A DNA stretch of 64,000 nucleotides from an uncultured Muribaculaceae bacterium (GCA_910579995.1 CAJTWH010000004.1:1-64000), one strand, 5' to 3'. Positions 25,257 to 35,547 are shown, counted from the first letter of the stretch. A program made the numbers and translations. The notes: generated by a model from the sequence alone, not told the origin.

Positions 25257-25694
25257 TCAGTCGGCGGAGCATTGCAAGTGCAGCAGGGGGTAGGGTTTGC
25301 CTTCGCCGTCTACGGGCGAGCGGCCGGTTATCCTGAAGCCCAAGTGGGTATAGAAACCGACAGCCTGTGCATTCTGCTCATTGACATCAACTCTGCCGGC
25401 ACTCAGATTGCCAAGGGCATAGGCTATCAGTTCTCGCCCTACGCCACATCCCCGGCAGGTGGCGTCGACAAATAGCATTTCAATCATAGAGCCGGCGAGC
25501 CCCATGAATCCGATTATTTCCCCCTTGCCGTCTTTATATACGTAGAGGTCTACCTGCTCAAAATAGTCGGTTATACGCGATTTATAATAGCAGAAATCTT
25601 CATTGTCAAGAAAGTCGTGCGTCGCTTTCACGGCGCTCTCCCATATAGCCTTCAATCGGCCGAAATCGTCTTTTGTTCCCTTTTCTATCATCAT
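25257..25694 (-). CDS. YjaB-like GNAT acetyltransferase
   Basis: A 145-residue GNAT-fold acetyltransferase closely patterned on E. coli YjaB: LKAIWESAVKATHDFL, EMLFVDATCRGCGVGRELI (acetyl-CoA binding) and VDVNEQNAQAVGFYTHLGFRITGRSPVDGEGKPYPLL. The substrate is not known. Start is ATG 25694 or 25691. It shares the intergenic region upstream with the terminator of the large secreted protein. Confidence 0.85.
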   Translation of the reverse strand: MMIEKGTKDDFGRLKAIWESAVKATHDFLDNEDFCYYKSRITDYFEQVDLYVYKDGKGEIIGFMGLAGSMIEMLFVDATCRGCGVGRELIAYALGNLSAGRVDVNEQNAQAVGFYTHLGFRITGRSPVDGEGKPYPLLHLQCSAD

Positions 25695-25699
25695 AAAAA

Positions 25700-25740
25700 T
25701 AACGAGGGGTGTGCCGGATATATTGTCTGACACACCCCTT
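25700..25740 (-). terminator. terminator of the large secreted protein gene
   Basis: A 9-bp stem (AGGGGTGTG with its complement) around a 17-base loop. On the minus strand it is followed by a T-rich stretch, 22 bases after the stop at 25762. Confidence 0.7.
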
Positions 25741-25761
25741 GTAGTTATAAGGAAATCAATA

Positions 25762-28700
25762 TTACTTCATCAACTGCTTGGTGGCAGTGCCGTCGGAGCG
25801 GCGGATGATGTAGACGTTGCCGCCCTGCGGGTTGGCAATCTCCACACCCTGCAGGTTGAAGTAGCGCACATCATCGTCGCCGTCGGCTGCGACATTATCC
25901 AATCCGGTGGCGTTGCTTACCATCGTTATGGTGATGGCCTCGCTATAGTCGCCGTTGGCCTTGACAAACGCTCCCTCGGGAATGGTGAGGGTATAGGTCT
26001 GGCCCGGCTCGAAGGATACTGTGACAGGATTCTGAAGATTGTCGCCGGGCATTACATGGATGGTCTCCGTGCCGTCGTTCTCGACAAGCCAGCTGCTTAC
26101 CGACATGAAAGAAATAGTCTGAAGCACACTGCGGTTGGCGGTAACGGGTGCCGGGTAAATCACCGTGAATCCGTCGAAGGCAGCCATCTCCTCGCCATCG
26201 GCAGGAGAAATCTCAAGAGCGGCAAAGCTCTTGGCCGGAGCTGTATAGCGGCTGAAAAGTCCCACGATTTCAGATTGGTCGGTGCCGTTGAAGAGTACCG
26301 AGCCAAGGCGGGTGGCGTCGCCCGTAGCGGGTGCTATCTCATAGAGGTCGCCGCTCACGGCTGCATTCGTGTGAGCCCAGAAGAGGCGTTCGGTGTTGTG
26401 GTCGAAGGCCATCGACTGCAGATAGGCCACATTGCCCACGCCTGTAGAACCGATGATATTGCTCATTCCAGTGGCCGGGTCGAGGCTGTAGAATACGCCG
26501 TCTTGGTCGATGGCATAGAGCTTGCCGTCGAGCGAGCAGGCGAGGGCGCGCATTACATGGCTCAGAGGAGCTGCAAATTCAACTACGCCGGTAGTGAGGT
26601 CTACAGTGCCGAGGAATGTTGTGTCGTAGTCTGTGGCAAGACAGTACATCACATCAGAGCTGTAGTCGTAGGCCATATCGAGGACATAGTCGTCGGTATT
26701 CTCTACATTGCGCTCAACCACGAGGGCGTCAGAATCGATTTCTACAAATTCCTGCGACTCACCCCACCATGTGGCGGTAAATCCGAAGAAAGTGCCGTTG
26801 ACACATTCGCCGGCGATGATGAGGGCGTCGTTGGGGGTGACTTCTTTCTTGAACGAAGCTCCCTCGGGATTATTCGAGCCGAACTCCATGAAGCCTGCGT
26901 TGCCGTAGGCGTCCCAGCGGTAGCCCACCAGAGCGATGTTCTCGAAGTTGGGGAGCTCGAATACGAGCACATCGTTGGCACTCACCTGATCGCCGTCCAC
27001 TGTGGCTGTAGCTTGCAGCACGTTGAGGCCGTCGGCAAGGGTGATATCGCCAAGAGTCAGATTGCCGGACTCACCTTTCTTGAGAGTGCCCGTGTATGTA
27101 GCGTTCACGCTTTCGGCACCGTTGAGAGTCAGTGCCACCGGTATATTCTCAACCGGCAGTTCGCCATAGTTGGTTACTGTAACTGTGACAGCGACATCGC
27201 TCTGGCGCTCCACACTCTTGACAGGCGATACAAAGGCAGTCACCGCAACATCGGTATCCACAGCTCGCAAGATATTATCCGACAGCGCCTTTTCTGATTC
27301 ACCTGCCTTGTTATACACGGCACTCACGCCATATATATATTCACCGGCGACCTGTGCAGGCCAAGTATTGTCGGTATAGCTGCAGTCGCTCACGGGAGTG
27401 GAGGTAAGTTTGCTCCAAGAGATACCGTCGTCGCCCTTCAGACCGAGGTAGACATTATAGGCGCATTTGGGTGCGTCGTCGTTGGCTGCGATCTCTACAT
27501 CCGTGCCGGGTACGGCGCAGAATGCCTGTATACACCATGGAGAATAAGCATTGCCGGAGTATGCCGACTCGCCCCATTTCACATTGTTGGCTCCGGAGAT
27601 ATACGAACCGGCAGCCTCACCGAAAGGCGAGCTTGAGGCGTTGTTTGCCTCAACACCTATCATATACGGTGCGCCGGGTTTGATTTCGGCGGGAGTCTCG
27701 AATTCAACGGTCACCCATGCGCCGTCGGAGCTGATGGCCGATTCGGGAATCACCTGCGAGGCCACCTCGATGTGGTCTTCGCGCGTGCCACGCCATACCT
27801 TTGCCGTGAATGTGCCGGCAGTGGCTTTGATATACACGCGCTCACCGGTGACTACCATGCCCACCATCTTCTGTGCGGCGAGCTCGGCCTCGGAGTAGGC
27901 GTGGGCGATATTGTAGACAGTGCTGTAATAGTCGCCTCCGCTATAGCGCATTTCCGACACATCGCCTATCGACTTCATGCCGGGAACGACATCGCGCGAT
28001 GTCGGGTCGTTCCATGTCAGGCGGGCATTGGAGCCGTCTTCGCTCACTACCGCCTCCACATTCCATGCAGGGATGAGAGCACGGTCAAGAACGATGGCCT
28101 TGAATTGCTTGTCGCCCTCGTCGGTATATGTAAATTCGTCGGAGTATACATCGTAGAGAGGATATTTCACTGCAAGAGTGTAGTCCTTGCCTACATAGAT
28201 GCCGGGGAGCGACCATGTGCCGTCGTCGCCGACGGTAGTGCTCAGTTCTTCATATCCGGCGACGCTTACTACAGCACCGGCAGCATTCAGACCGGTATCG
28301 GCTGTAGTCACCTTGCCGCTGAGCGTGAAGTTGGCATAGCGCACCAGATTGGCGTCGGCGGTAGCCGAACCTCCGTCGGTGAGAGCAACGGTAAGTACCT
28401 TGTCTTCATATCCCACTTTGCTCACTGTCACCGATGTAACCTGAGCGGGAATATATTTGAATGTATACCGGCCGTCGGCGTCGGTAGTGGCAAAGAGGCC
28501 GTCGAAACCGTCGGCTGCAACAGTAGCGCCGGCAACGGGAGCATTGTCAGTGCCGGTAGTCACCTTGCCGCTGAGCGAAGCCAAGCCTTTGGGCGTGAGC
28601 ACGAAGCGGGTGGAGGGGAGCTCGGCTGTCTTCTTGTCGCTGTAGCTGCTGTGGGGCAGGGAGGTGATGTCTACAGCGCTGTAGGTGGAGGTTGTGAAAG

Positions 28701-30306
28701 TGCGGTTGGGCTTGTCGGTGACAACGCTGTAGAAGCGGTCGCTGTAGCCGCCCGAGTTCGGTGCGTCTTTGACTACCGTCACAACAACTTTTCCACCTGT
28801 ATAATTGTAGGGCGAAGTGAGTTTGAACACCACATCATTTACACCGGACTCCAATGAGAATTCACCTTCGAACACCTTGTCGGTCTCGGCTACGGCGGCC
28901 CAATCCTCAAGCTCGTCGAGAGTGGTGGGCGTGATATAGATACGCGCGTTGGTTACAAGCGGTGTCGAAGTGCCGTGGAAACCTTTGTATACAATCTCGC
29001 CGATCTCACCAGTGAGGAATCCGAAGTCCTCAGGGAAATAGATCGACTGCGAAACTGAATAGGTAGTGGTAATATCTATAGGCAGACGGTTGAGAGCATT
29101 GTCGCGCACGGCGGTAGCTCCTATCACCACATCAATTTTCGACGCGTCGGCAATATAGGCCGATGAAGTATAATCCACCGCCGATTCACCGCCACCGGTA
29201 ACCGCTGTCACTTTATATGTATTCAACCCCTGAGCAGGCTCAGAATCGGTATATTTAGCCTCCGAAACGCCCGAGGCAATCTCTACATCGTTGCGGTAAA
29301 CCTTATATGTCATCGTCCGGGCATTGATATAGCCATTGTTGACACCCTTTGTCGGAGCCGTCCACGAAAGCTGCACACTGCCGTCGGCAAGAGTGAGAGC
29401 CGACAGGTCGGAGATAGCCTTTGCCACATCCTCACCCAAGTAAGCGCTGCGTGATGAGGTCTTCATACCCTCGCCCTCACTGTTCTTGGCTGCGATGGCG
29501 TAGGAGTGTGTGCCGTCGGTGGTGGTATCCACATAGCTGTCGGCAGCCCCGGGTGTGCGGCCGCTGAGCTCGGTCACTTTCTCTCCGTCGCGATACACCA
29601 CGATAGTAAGGTCGGTGAGCTCATCGCCGGTCGCCGTTTTTGCCGGGTTTGTCCAAGAGAGTGTTATTTCTTTCTTGCCGTCGGTGGCAGCCTTGATGGC
29701 AAATCCCGTAGGCTGAAGCGGACCGGCCTGATTGAGAATATAGAAGTTGTCGATACTGAGACCGTAGGTCGACGAGGCCTTGTGACGCACGGCCACGCGG
29801 ATAGTCTTGCCCTCGTAGTTCTTAAGACTGCGGGTGGCGGTGCTCCATACGATATCGTCGTCATAGCCATTGTCTGCCGTTGTAGACCAAAGTTCGACAA
29901 AATCGCCGGCTTCCGAGCCGCCTTCGCTTACAAGCACACTCATGGGCTCTGTATTTTCAAGATCCTGAGCGGCATATACAAACTGCAGCACAAACTGCGG
30001 GTTTGTCACTTCAAAGGCCGGCGACACGAGCCAGTTGTCCTGTGCCTTCTTGGCAGAATAGCTTGCCGGATCGCGTGTATACGATATCGCAAGTTGCTTG
30101 CTGCCCGAATATTGGGTAACATACGAAGCTCCCGACTGAGCCATCCAGCCCGAGCCGTCGCCATCATTATCAATGGCCACCCAGCCCTGAGGCGGAAAAT
30201 CGGAGCCTTCAAAATCCTGACCGACTATCACCGATTGGGCGCTTGCGGCCATGCTTGTCGCAGCTATCGCCACGGCAGCAAGAAGACAATTGATTTCTCT
30301 TTTCAT
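25762..30306 (-). CDS. large secreted modular protein with T9SS-like C-terminal domain
   Basis: A 1514-residue exported protein with a signal peptide (LLAAVAIAATSMAASAQ). About 25-190 is a choice-of-anchor J / cleaved-adhesin-like jelly roll (FEGSDFPPQGWVAIDNDGDG). Fibronectin type III modules follow, then two carboxypeptidase-regulatory-like domains (LSGKVTTGTDNAPVAGATV and a later copy), a CARDB-like module and a short beta-propeller-like stretch. The C-terminus RYFNLQGVEIANPQGGNVYI resembles Por-secretion tails, fitting the porU gene in this window. It is probably surface-attached; its ligand is unknown. Confidence 0.8.
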   Translation of the reverse strand: MKREINCLLAAVAIAATSMAASAQSVIVGQDFEGSDFPPQGWVAIDNDGDGSGWMAQSGASYVTQYSGSKQLAISYTRDPASYSAKKAQDNWLVSPAFEVTNPQFVLQFVYAAQDLENTEPMSVLVSEGGSEAGDFVELWSTTADNGYDDDIVWSTATRSLKNYEGKTIRVAVRHKASSTYGLSIDNFYILNQAGPLQPTGFAIKAATDGKKEITLSWTNPAKTATGDELTDLTIVVYRDGEKVTELSGRTPGAADSYVDTTTDGTHSYAIAAKNSEGEGMKTSSRSAYLGEDVAKAISDLSALTLADGSVQLSWTAPTKGVNNGYINARTMTYKVYRNDVEIASGVSEAKYTDSEPAQGLNTYKVTAVTGGGESAVDYTSSAYIADASKIDVVIGATAVRDNALNRLPIDITTTYSVSQSIYFPEDFGFLTGEIGEIVYKGFHGTSTPLVTNARIYITPTTLDELEDWAAVAETDKVFEGEFSLESGVNDVVFKLTSPYNYTGGKVVVTVVKDAPNSGGYSDRFYSVVTDKPNRTFTTSTYSAVDITSLPHSSYSDKKTAELPSTRFVLTPKGLASLSGKVTTGTDNAPVAGATVAADGFDGLFATTDADGRYTFKYIPAQVTSVTVSKVGYEDKVLTVALTDGGSATADANLVRYANFTLSGKVTTADTGLNAAGAVVSVAGYEELSTTVGDDGTWSLPGIYVGKDYTLAVKYPLYDVYSDEFTYTDEGDKQFKAIVLDRALIPAWNVEAVVSEDGSNARLTWNDPTSRDVVPGMKSIGDVSEMRYSGGDYYSTVYNIAHAYSEAELAAQKMVGMVVTGERVYIKATAGTFTAKVWRGTREDHIEVASQVIPESAISSDGAWVTVEFETPAEIKPGAPYMIGVEANNASSSPFGEAAGSYISGANNVKWGESAYSGNAYSPWCIQAFCAVPGTDVEIAANDDAPKCAYNVYLGLKGDDGISWSKLTSTPVSDCSYTDNTWPAQVAGEYIYGVSAVYNKAGESEKALSDNILRAVDTDVAVTAFVSPVKSVERQSDVAVTVTVTNYGELPVENIPVALTLNGAESVNATYTGTLKKGESGNLTLGDITLADGLNVLQATATVDGDQVSANDVLVFELPNFENIALVGYRWDAYGNAGFMEFGSNNPEGASFKKEVTPNDALIIAGECVNGTFFGFTATWWGESQEFVEIDSDALVVERNVENTDDYVLDMAYDYSSDVMYCLATDYDTTFLGTVDLTTGVVEFAAPLSHVMRALACSLDGKLYAIDQDGVFYSLDPATGMSNIIGSTGVGNVAYLQSMAFDHNTERLFWAHTNAAVSGDLYEIAPATGDATRLGSVLFNGTDQSEIVGLFSRYTAPAKSFAALEISPADGEEMAAFDGFTVIYPAPVTANRSVLQTISFMSVSSWLVENDGTETIHVMPGDNLQNPVTVSFEPGQTYTLTIPEGAFVKANGDYSEAITITMVSNATGLDNVAADGDDDVRYFNLQGVEIANPQGGNVYIIRRSDGTATKQLMK

Positions 30307-30362
30307 ACAAGAAATATATTGGTTAAAAACTTTATGCTCATCAAAAGCAGGTATTAATATCG

Positions 30363-30370
30363 CAAAGTTA
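30363..30370 (-). promoter_or_regulatory. -7 box of the large secreted protein gene
   Basis: TAACTTTG on the minus strand, 56 bases before the start; a TTTG lies 22 bases upstream. Confidence 0.5.
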
Positions 30371-30487
30371 CAAATTTTTGTTAAACGCCACACAAAATGT
30401 CAAAGAAAATTTCCTATTTGCAGCAATATTTCCCTTTTCTACGTTCATACACCTGTCTCATCCCTCATATCTGAGCAATAAAATAAA

Positions 30488-30519
30488 TTTGGTAGTTTTG
30501 TAGCTTTTTTGTAACTTTG
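30488..30519 (+). promoter_or_regulatory. promoter of the M28/sufE operon
   Basis: TTTG (30488-30491), a 20-base spacer and TAACTTTG (30512-30519) match the consensus exactly. The start codon follows 20 bases later. Confidence 0.8.
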
Positions 30520-30539
30520 CCGTAACAAAATATATAATT

Positions 30540-31556
30540 ATGAAAAAATGGACCGTCTTTATCGCCGGTGCACTGTTAATCAGCGCATTAGCTTTTGCAT
30601 GCAAAAGTAAGCCGGCTGAGCAAGCCTCCACAACAACTCCGCAGAATCCCTCGGAGCTGCTCTTAGGCGAGTTCAATGCCGACAGCGCTTACAACCATAT
30701 AGCTCGTCAAGTGGCGTTCGGCCCGCGTGTGCCCGGAACTCAAGGACACAGCGACTGCCGCGACTACATCATCGAATGTCTCAAAGCTGCCAAAGCCGAC
30801 TCGATTATCGTACAGAACGGTACTGTCAAAGCTTTCGACGGCACCACACTGCCTATCTCAAACATCATCGCCGGCTACAATATCTCCACACCCCGCCGTA
30901 TCCTCCTGATAGCGCACTGGGACACCCGTCCGTGGGCCGACAAGGAAGATAAGGCCGAAGAGCGTCATCAGCCCATCGACGGTGCCAACGACGGAGCCTC
31001 GGGAGTAGGCGTACTGCTTGAGATTGCCCGCAACCTTGCCAAGAAAGCCCCCAACGTCGGTGTAGACCTTCTTTTCGTTGACGCAGAAGATTATGGCGAC
31101 AACTCCGGCTTCGGCGACAACGAGAACACATGGTGCCTCGGCACACAATATTGGGTGAACAACGGCATGATTCCCTATCATAACGACAACCTGCCTGTCT
31201 ATGGTATTCTTCTCGATATGGTAGGCGGCCGCAACGCCCGCTTCCACTACGAATACTTCTCGCAGGAAAACGCCCCCACCCCTACTGTGAAAGTATTCGG
31301 CGAGGCAGCCCGCCTCGGTCATGGCGATAAATTCATCCGCACTATCGGAGGCGCCGTCACCGACGACCATATCTTTATCACACAAGCCGGAATTCCTACC
31401 ACCGACATTATCGAGACTCTCAATGTAGAGACATCGTCGTTCCCCCCGACATGGCACACCCTCGACGACAATCTCGACAACATCGACAAGGGCACACTCA
31501 AGGCCGTAGGCGAGACGGTGCTCAACGTAGTTTACAAAGAGAAACAATACGAATGA
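30540..31556 (+). CDS. M28-family lipoprotein, glutaminyl-peptide cyclotransferase type
   Basis: A 338-residue predicted lipoprotein (lipobox AFAC, Cys21) with a complete M28 zinc fold. Zinc ligands visible are H126 (LLIAHWDTRP), D151 (GANDGASG), E183 (FVDAEDYG) and H306 (PPTWHTLDD). The HWDTRPW and DGANDGASGV patterns are those of glutaminyl cyclases, which convert N-terminal Gln to pyroglutamate. In Bacteroidota many exported proteins begin with Gln after signal cleavage and are cyclised in the periplasm. A plain aminopeptidase is the alternative. Overlaps sufE by four bases. Confidence 0.85.
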   Translation: MKKWTVFIAGALLISALAFACKSKPAEQASTTTPQNPSELLLGEFNADSAYNHIARQVAFGPRVPGTQGHSDCRDYIIECLKAAKADSIIVQNGTVKAFDGTTLPISNIIAGYNISTPRRILLIAHWDTRPWADKEDKAEERHQPIDGANDGASGVGVLLEIARNLAKKAPNVGVDLLFVDAEDYGDNSGFGDNENTWCLGTQYWVNNGMIPYHNDNLPVYGILLDMVGGRNARFHYEYFSQENAPTPTVKVFGEAARLGHGDKFIRTIGGAVTDDHIFITQAGIPTTDIIETLNVETSSFPPTWHTLDDNLDNIDKGTLKAVGETVLNVVYKEKQYE

Positions 31557-31975
31557 CTATAGAAGAAAAAGAGCAGGAGATAATCAACGAATTCACCGAC
31601 ATCGACGATTGGATGGATCGCTATGCCTGCATTATCGACATGGGCAACAGCCTGCCCGCCATCCCCGACTCGCTAAAGACACCCGACCGCCTCATCGAGG
31701 GTTGCCAAAGCCGTGTGTGGCTTGACGCCGACCTCGACGCCGACGGCAAAGTGAATTTCCGTGCCGACTCCGACGCCATAATTGTAAAGGGTATCATATC
31801 AATGCTCGTGGATGTGCTTTCAGGCCATACCCCTGACGAAATTCTCAACGCCGACCTCCATTTCATCAACGACATCGGCCTCGCCGAGCACCTCTCCCCT
31901 ACCCGCAGCAACGGCCTTGTGGCCATGCTCAAGCAGATGAGGGCCTACGCCGCAGCCTTCAAGGCTCGCGGATAA
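31553..31975 (+). CDS. sufE: SufE family cysteine-desulfurase activator
   Basis: A 140-residue sulfur acceptor. SufE takes persulfide sulfur from SufS for Fe-S cluster assembly. The motif LKTPDRLIEGCQSRVW contains the acceptor Cys51. ATG 31553 overlaps the upstream stop (ATGA), whereas a longer frame would be buried in the M28 gene. Its 3' end overlaps the convergent kup gene by 17 bases. Confidence 0.92.
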   Translation: MTIEEKEQEIINEFTDIDDWMDRYACIIDMGNSLPAIPDSLKTPDRLIEGCQSRVWLDADLDADGKVNFRADSDAIIVKGIISMLVDVLSGHTPDEILNADLHFINDIGLAEHLSPTRSNGLVAMLKQMRAYAAAFKARG

Positions 31976-33908
31976 TACGGCGCCCCGGAGTGGTAGACAA
32001 TATCAGGGGCACGGTCTCCATAGTCACCATGCTGGTGTCGAGACCGTAGGCCTCACGCTCGCTCACACCTATGCGCCGCAGGCGGTCGTGAAGCATGAGC
32101 AGCCCCCGCTCGGCACGCCGGCAGTTGCTCGACGCCGAGAATATCCTGCGCAAGATGATGAATTTGAAATCTCCGGCGATATCATTCTCGCGCAGCGACG
32201 GATATGTGCTGGTAAGGTCAAGCCGCCCCTCGGCGACAAGGTCCTCAACCACCTGACGCAGATACACACTCACCTGTGGGCTCACCCTGAAGCCTATACG
32301 CATGCTCACGGCATAGACTTTGCCCGGAAGCACATCATGCACCTTATAGCTCAGCATTTCAGGAGAATCGTCATGGCAGATGTGGATAAACCAATAATGG
32401 TCGGCCCGCTTGGGCTGTTTGTTGATTATTGAGTACAACACCTTCGACTCTATCATATCCTCGCTTTCCGACCGGCTCAGATACACCACATTCGAGCTGT
32501 ACTTAGGTATCTCTCTATCTTCGCTGATGGCGTTGATAAGCGGAATACTGTCGCTCAGTTTCTTGAATTCGATAAACTTTGCGCGCATGGCCGTAGAGCG
32601 GTACCACACCATCATCACCGCCGCCACCACAGCTGCTATCAACAAGCTATACCAGCCGCCATGGGCGAACTTGGCGATGTTGGCAACGAAGAAAACTCCT
32701 TCATACATAAGATAAAAAGCGCCGAAGGCACAGCATAATATGCGGTTGACACCGCGGCGGCGCAACCATATCGTCAGCAGCACCGTAGTCATGAGCATTG
32801 CTATGGTTATCGATAGTCCGTAGGCAGCCTCCATGCGGGCCGACGACCTGAAGATAGCCACCGTGAGCAGACAGCCAGCAAGCATTATCCAGTTTACCGA
32901 CGGGATATAGAGCTGACCACGCTCTACGGTAGGATATTTTATTTTGAGCTGTGGCCAGAAGTTGAGGTTCACAGCCTCGGAGAAAATCGTAAACGAACCC
33001 GAGAGCAAGGCTTGGCTCGCGATTATGGCCGCGCATGTGGCCATCACTACAACGGGGGCTACAAAGCCCTGCGGCACAATCGAATAAAACGGATTTTCGC
33101 CCTCCGCCACTTTTCCCACCAGCAAATAGGCTCCCTGCCCCAGATAGTTGAGTATCAGCATTGTCTTGACAAAGAACCAGCCTGCCGTGATATTCCTGCG
33201 TCCGCAATGCCCGAGGTCGGAATAAAGTGCCTCGGCACCGGTGACACACAGAAACACAGCACCCATGATAAGAAACCACTCCGGAGAATGTGACAGCAGC
33301 CGCACGGCATACCATGGATTAAAAGCCTTCAACATACCCGGATATGCGGCAAGGGCGAAAGCGCCGAGCGCACCGAGCATGAGAAACCACAGTAGCATGA
33401 ACGGGCCGAAAAAGCGGCCTATCTTTTCTGTACCGAGCTGTTGGAGCACAAAGATGAGAACAATCACAACAACTACGGGCGGAAGCACATCGAGCCCTCC
33501 TGCGATATAGCTCATTCCCTCTATCGCCGATGTCACTGTGATTGCGGGGGTGAGCATGCCGTCGGCGATTACCGCCGCAGCTCCTATCGCTGCCGCGATG
33601 AAGAGCTTGCCGCGCGAGCGGCGCAGCAAGGCAAACAAGGCCATTATGCCACCCTCGCCTTTATTGTCGGCGCGCAATGCTATAAGCACATATTTCACCG
33701 TAGTCTGCAGTGTGAGTGTCCATATTATGCACGACACCGCTCCGAGAATATAATAATCATCTATCGCCGGCCGCACAGCCACGATAGCTTTCATCACATA
33801 AAGGGGCGATGTGCCTATGTCGCCGAAGACTATGCCTATGGCCACAAGCACACCCGCGAGCGACAGCGTCGCCCTACGACCGGGTTTTATGTTATCCCTC
33901 TTGCCCAT
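31959..33908 (-). CDS. kup: KUP-type potassium transporter
   Basis: A 649-residue inner-membrane protein with about twelve transmembrane helices and a cytosolic C-terminal domain of about 190 residues. The start LAGVLVAIGIVFGDIGTSPLYVMKAI is diagnostic for the KUP/HAK family of proton-coupled potassium uptake. Length and architecture are typical. Convergent with sufE (17-base overlap). Confidence 0.95.
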   Translation of the reverse strand: MGKRDNIKPGRRATLSLAGVLVAIGIVFGDIGTSPLYVMKAIVAVRPAIDDYYILGAVSCIIWTLTLQTTVKYVLIALRADNKGEGGIMALFALLRRSRGKLFIAAAIGAAAVIADGMLTPAITVTSAIEGMSYIAGGLDVLPPVVVVIVLIFVLQQLGTEKIGRFFGPFMLLWFLMLGALGAFALAAYPGMLKAFNPWYAVRLLSHSPEWFLIMGAVFLCVTGAEALYSDLGHCGRRNITAGWFFVKTMLILNYLGQGAYLLVGKVAEGENPFYSIVPQGFVAPVVVMATCAAIIASQALLSGSFTIFSEAVNLNFWPQLKIKYPTVERGQLYIPSVNWIMLAGCLLTVAIFRSSARMEAAYGLSITIAMLMTTVLLTIWLRRRGVNRILCCAFGAFYLMYEGVFFVANIAKFAHGGWYSLLIAAVVAAVMMVWYRSTAMRAKFIEFKKLSDSIPLINAISEDREIPKYSSNVVYLSRSESEDMIESKVLYSIINKQPKRADHYWFIHICHDDSPEMLSYKVHDVLPGKVYAVSMRIGFRVSPQVSVYLRQVVEDLVAEGRLDLTSTYPSLRENDIAGDFKFIILRRIFSASSNCRRAERGLLMLHDRLRRIGVSEREAYGLDTSMVTMETVPLILSTTPGRRIIREP

Positions 33909-33988
33909 AAATCAAAAACATAGTCCGGCTGCATATAGTTCAATTTATTTAGCGGCCTTCCCTTACTTCGTATACCGAATTTTTTTGC

Positions 33989-33996
33989 TACCTTTG
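33989..33996 (+). promoter_or_regulatory. -7 box of the rRNA methyltransferase operon
   Basis: TACCTTTG matches TAnnTTTG, 21 bases before ATG 34018. The -33 element is weak. Confidence 0.55.
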
Positions 33997-34017
33997 CAGC
34001 GTTAAACATTGACAGAC

Positions 34018-35547
34018 ATGAACACCACATTCGACATGGTTGCCAAAACCTTCCAAGGTCTTGAGGAGGTATTGGCCAATGAGCTCCGCGGCATAGGAGC
34101 ACTTGAAGTGACGCCCGGCAAGCGCATGGTTGCCTTCAAGGGCGATCTTGCCACTTTATACCGTGCTAATTTCTGCTGCCGCACGGCTTTGCGTATTCTC
34201 AAACCGTTCTATACTTTTGAGGCTGACGACGCCGACAGCCTTTATGCAGGCGCCAAGCAGTTTGACTGGAGCAGCATTATGAATGTCGGCCAGACTTTCG
34301 CAATCGACACTGTGGTGTATAGCGACGACTTCCGCAACAGTCAATATGTGACATACCGCATCAAAGACGCTGTCGTTGACTGGTTCCGCGACCACAGCGA
34401 CAACGAGCAGCGCCCGAGCGTGCGCCTCGACGGTGCCGATATCATGATCAATGTCCACATCGCCGGCACCCGCGTCACCATCTCGCTCGATTCATCGGGT
34501 GAGTCGCTCCACAAGCGCGGCTGGCGCGCAGCCCAGACCGAGGCGCCTATCAACGAGGTGCTTGCCGCAGGCATTATCCTCATGACCGGCTGGGACGGCG
34601 ACAAACCTTTTGTCGACCCCATGTGTGGCTCGGGTACATTCGCCATCGAGGCCGCCATGATAGCCGCAGGCATATACCCCGGTATCTACCGCAAGCACTT
34701 CGCCTTTGAAAACTGGGCCGACTTCGACCCGGAGCTCCTCGAAAGCATTTTCAACGACGACAGCGCCGAGCGCGAGGTCTCAGCAAGCATTACCGCCTGC
34801 GACATCGACCCGCGAGCACTCGCAATCGCACGCGAGAACGCCAAGAGCGCCGGCGTGGAGCGATATATCACTTTCGAGCGCCGCTCGATTGCTTTCGACT
34901 CGCCAGACGACACAATAGCAAAATGGAAAGGACAGGTTAGCCCTGCCGGTGTGCTCGTCACAAACCCGCCCTACGGCAAGCGAATATCTGTTGACGACAT
35001 GAATGCCCTCTACCGCTCTATCGGTGCTACACTCAAACATGTATTCACCGGATGGGACGCATGGATCATCGGCTATACCGACGAGTATTTCAACGAGATA
35101 GGCCTCGCACCATCGGTAAAGGTACAGCTCTACAACGGCGGCCTCGAATGTGAGCTGCGCGAATACAAGATTTTCGAGGGTAAGAAACGTGAGTTCCGCC
35201 AGGCCGGAGGCTCCATCAAAGACAAGGCCCCGGAGCGTGCTCCCCGCCGCCCGAGAGAGCGCGACGACGAGCGCGGCCCGCGCCGCTTCAAAGACGGCAA
35301 GCCCGGAGAGCGCAAGCCTAAATTCGGCGCGCCCAAAGCTGACCGCAAACCCAAATTCGAAGGCAAGCGTCCCGACCGCCGCGAACGCGCCGATGAACGC
35401 GCCGACGCTCCCAAGCAGCAAGGTCGCCGCCCGATTTCGCTCGGACGCCAGCCCTCGATATCTGCCGACAAAGAAATCGTTATCAACCGCCCGATGTGGC
35501 GCTCGCGCAAGAAAAACAATCCTGAAACCGACAAAAACGACCAATAA
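34018..35547 (+). CDS. THUMP-domain class I RNA methyltransferase (RlmL/TrmN-like)
   Basis: A 509-residue protein. Residues 1-160 hold a ferredoxin-like plus THUMP RNA-binding region; 165-370 form an SAM-dependent methyltransferase with DPMCGSGTFAIEAAM (SAM site) and VTNPPYGKR (catalytic NPPY for guanine N2). It matches the RlmL N-terminal half that methylates 23S G2445. A C-terminal tail of about 130 residues is disordered and very basic (repeated RRP, RKPKF, RRERA), probably aiding RNA binding. ATG 34018 is preferred to a TTG nine bases upstream. Its stop overlaps the purD start by one base. Confidence 0.87.
   Translation: MNTTFDMVAKTFQGLEEVLANELRGIGALEVTPGKRMVAFKGDLATLYRANFCCRTALRILKPFYTFEADDADSLYAGAKQFDWSSIMNVGQTFAIDTVVYSDDFRNSQYVTYRIKDAVVDWFRDHSDNEQRPSVRLDGADIMINVHIAGTRVTISLDSSGESLHKRGWRAAQTEAPINEVLAAGIILMTGWDGDKPFVDPMCGSGTFAIEAAMIAAGIYPGIYRKHFAFENWADFDPELLESIFNDDSAEREVSASITACDIDPRALAIARENAKSAGVERYITFERRSIAFDSPDDTIAKWKGQVSPAGVLVTNPPYGKRISVDDMNALYRSIGATLKHVFTGWDAWIIGYTDEYFNEIGLAPSVKVQLYNGGLECELREYKIFEGKKREFRQAGGSIKDKAPERAPRRPRERDDERGPRRFKDGKPGERKPKFGAPKADRKPKFEGKRPDRRERADERADAPKQQGRRPISLGRQPSISADKEIVINRPMWRSRKKNNPETDKNDQ

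Noticed and set aside
27772..28857. Long plus-strand open frame opposite the large secreted protein
   Set aside because: It lies wholly antisense to the modular exported protein, has no domain pattern and no promoter.
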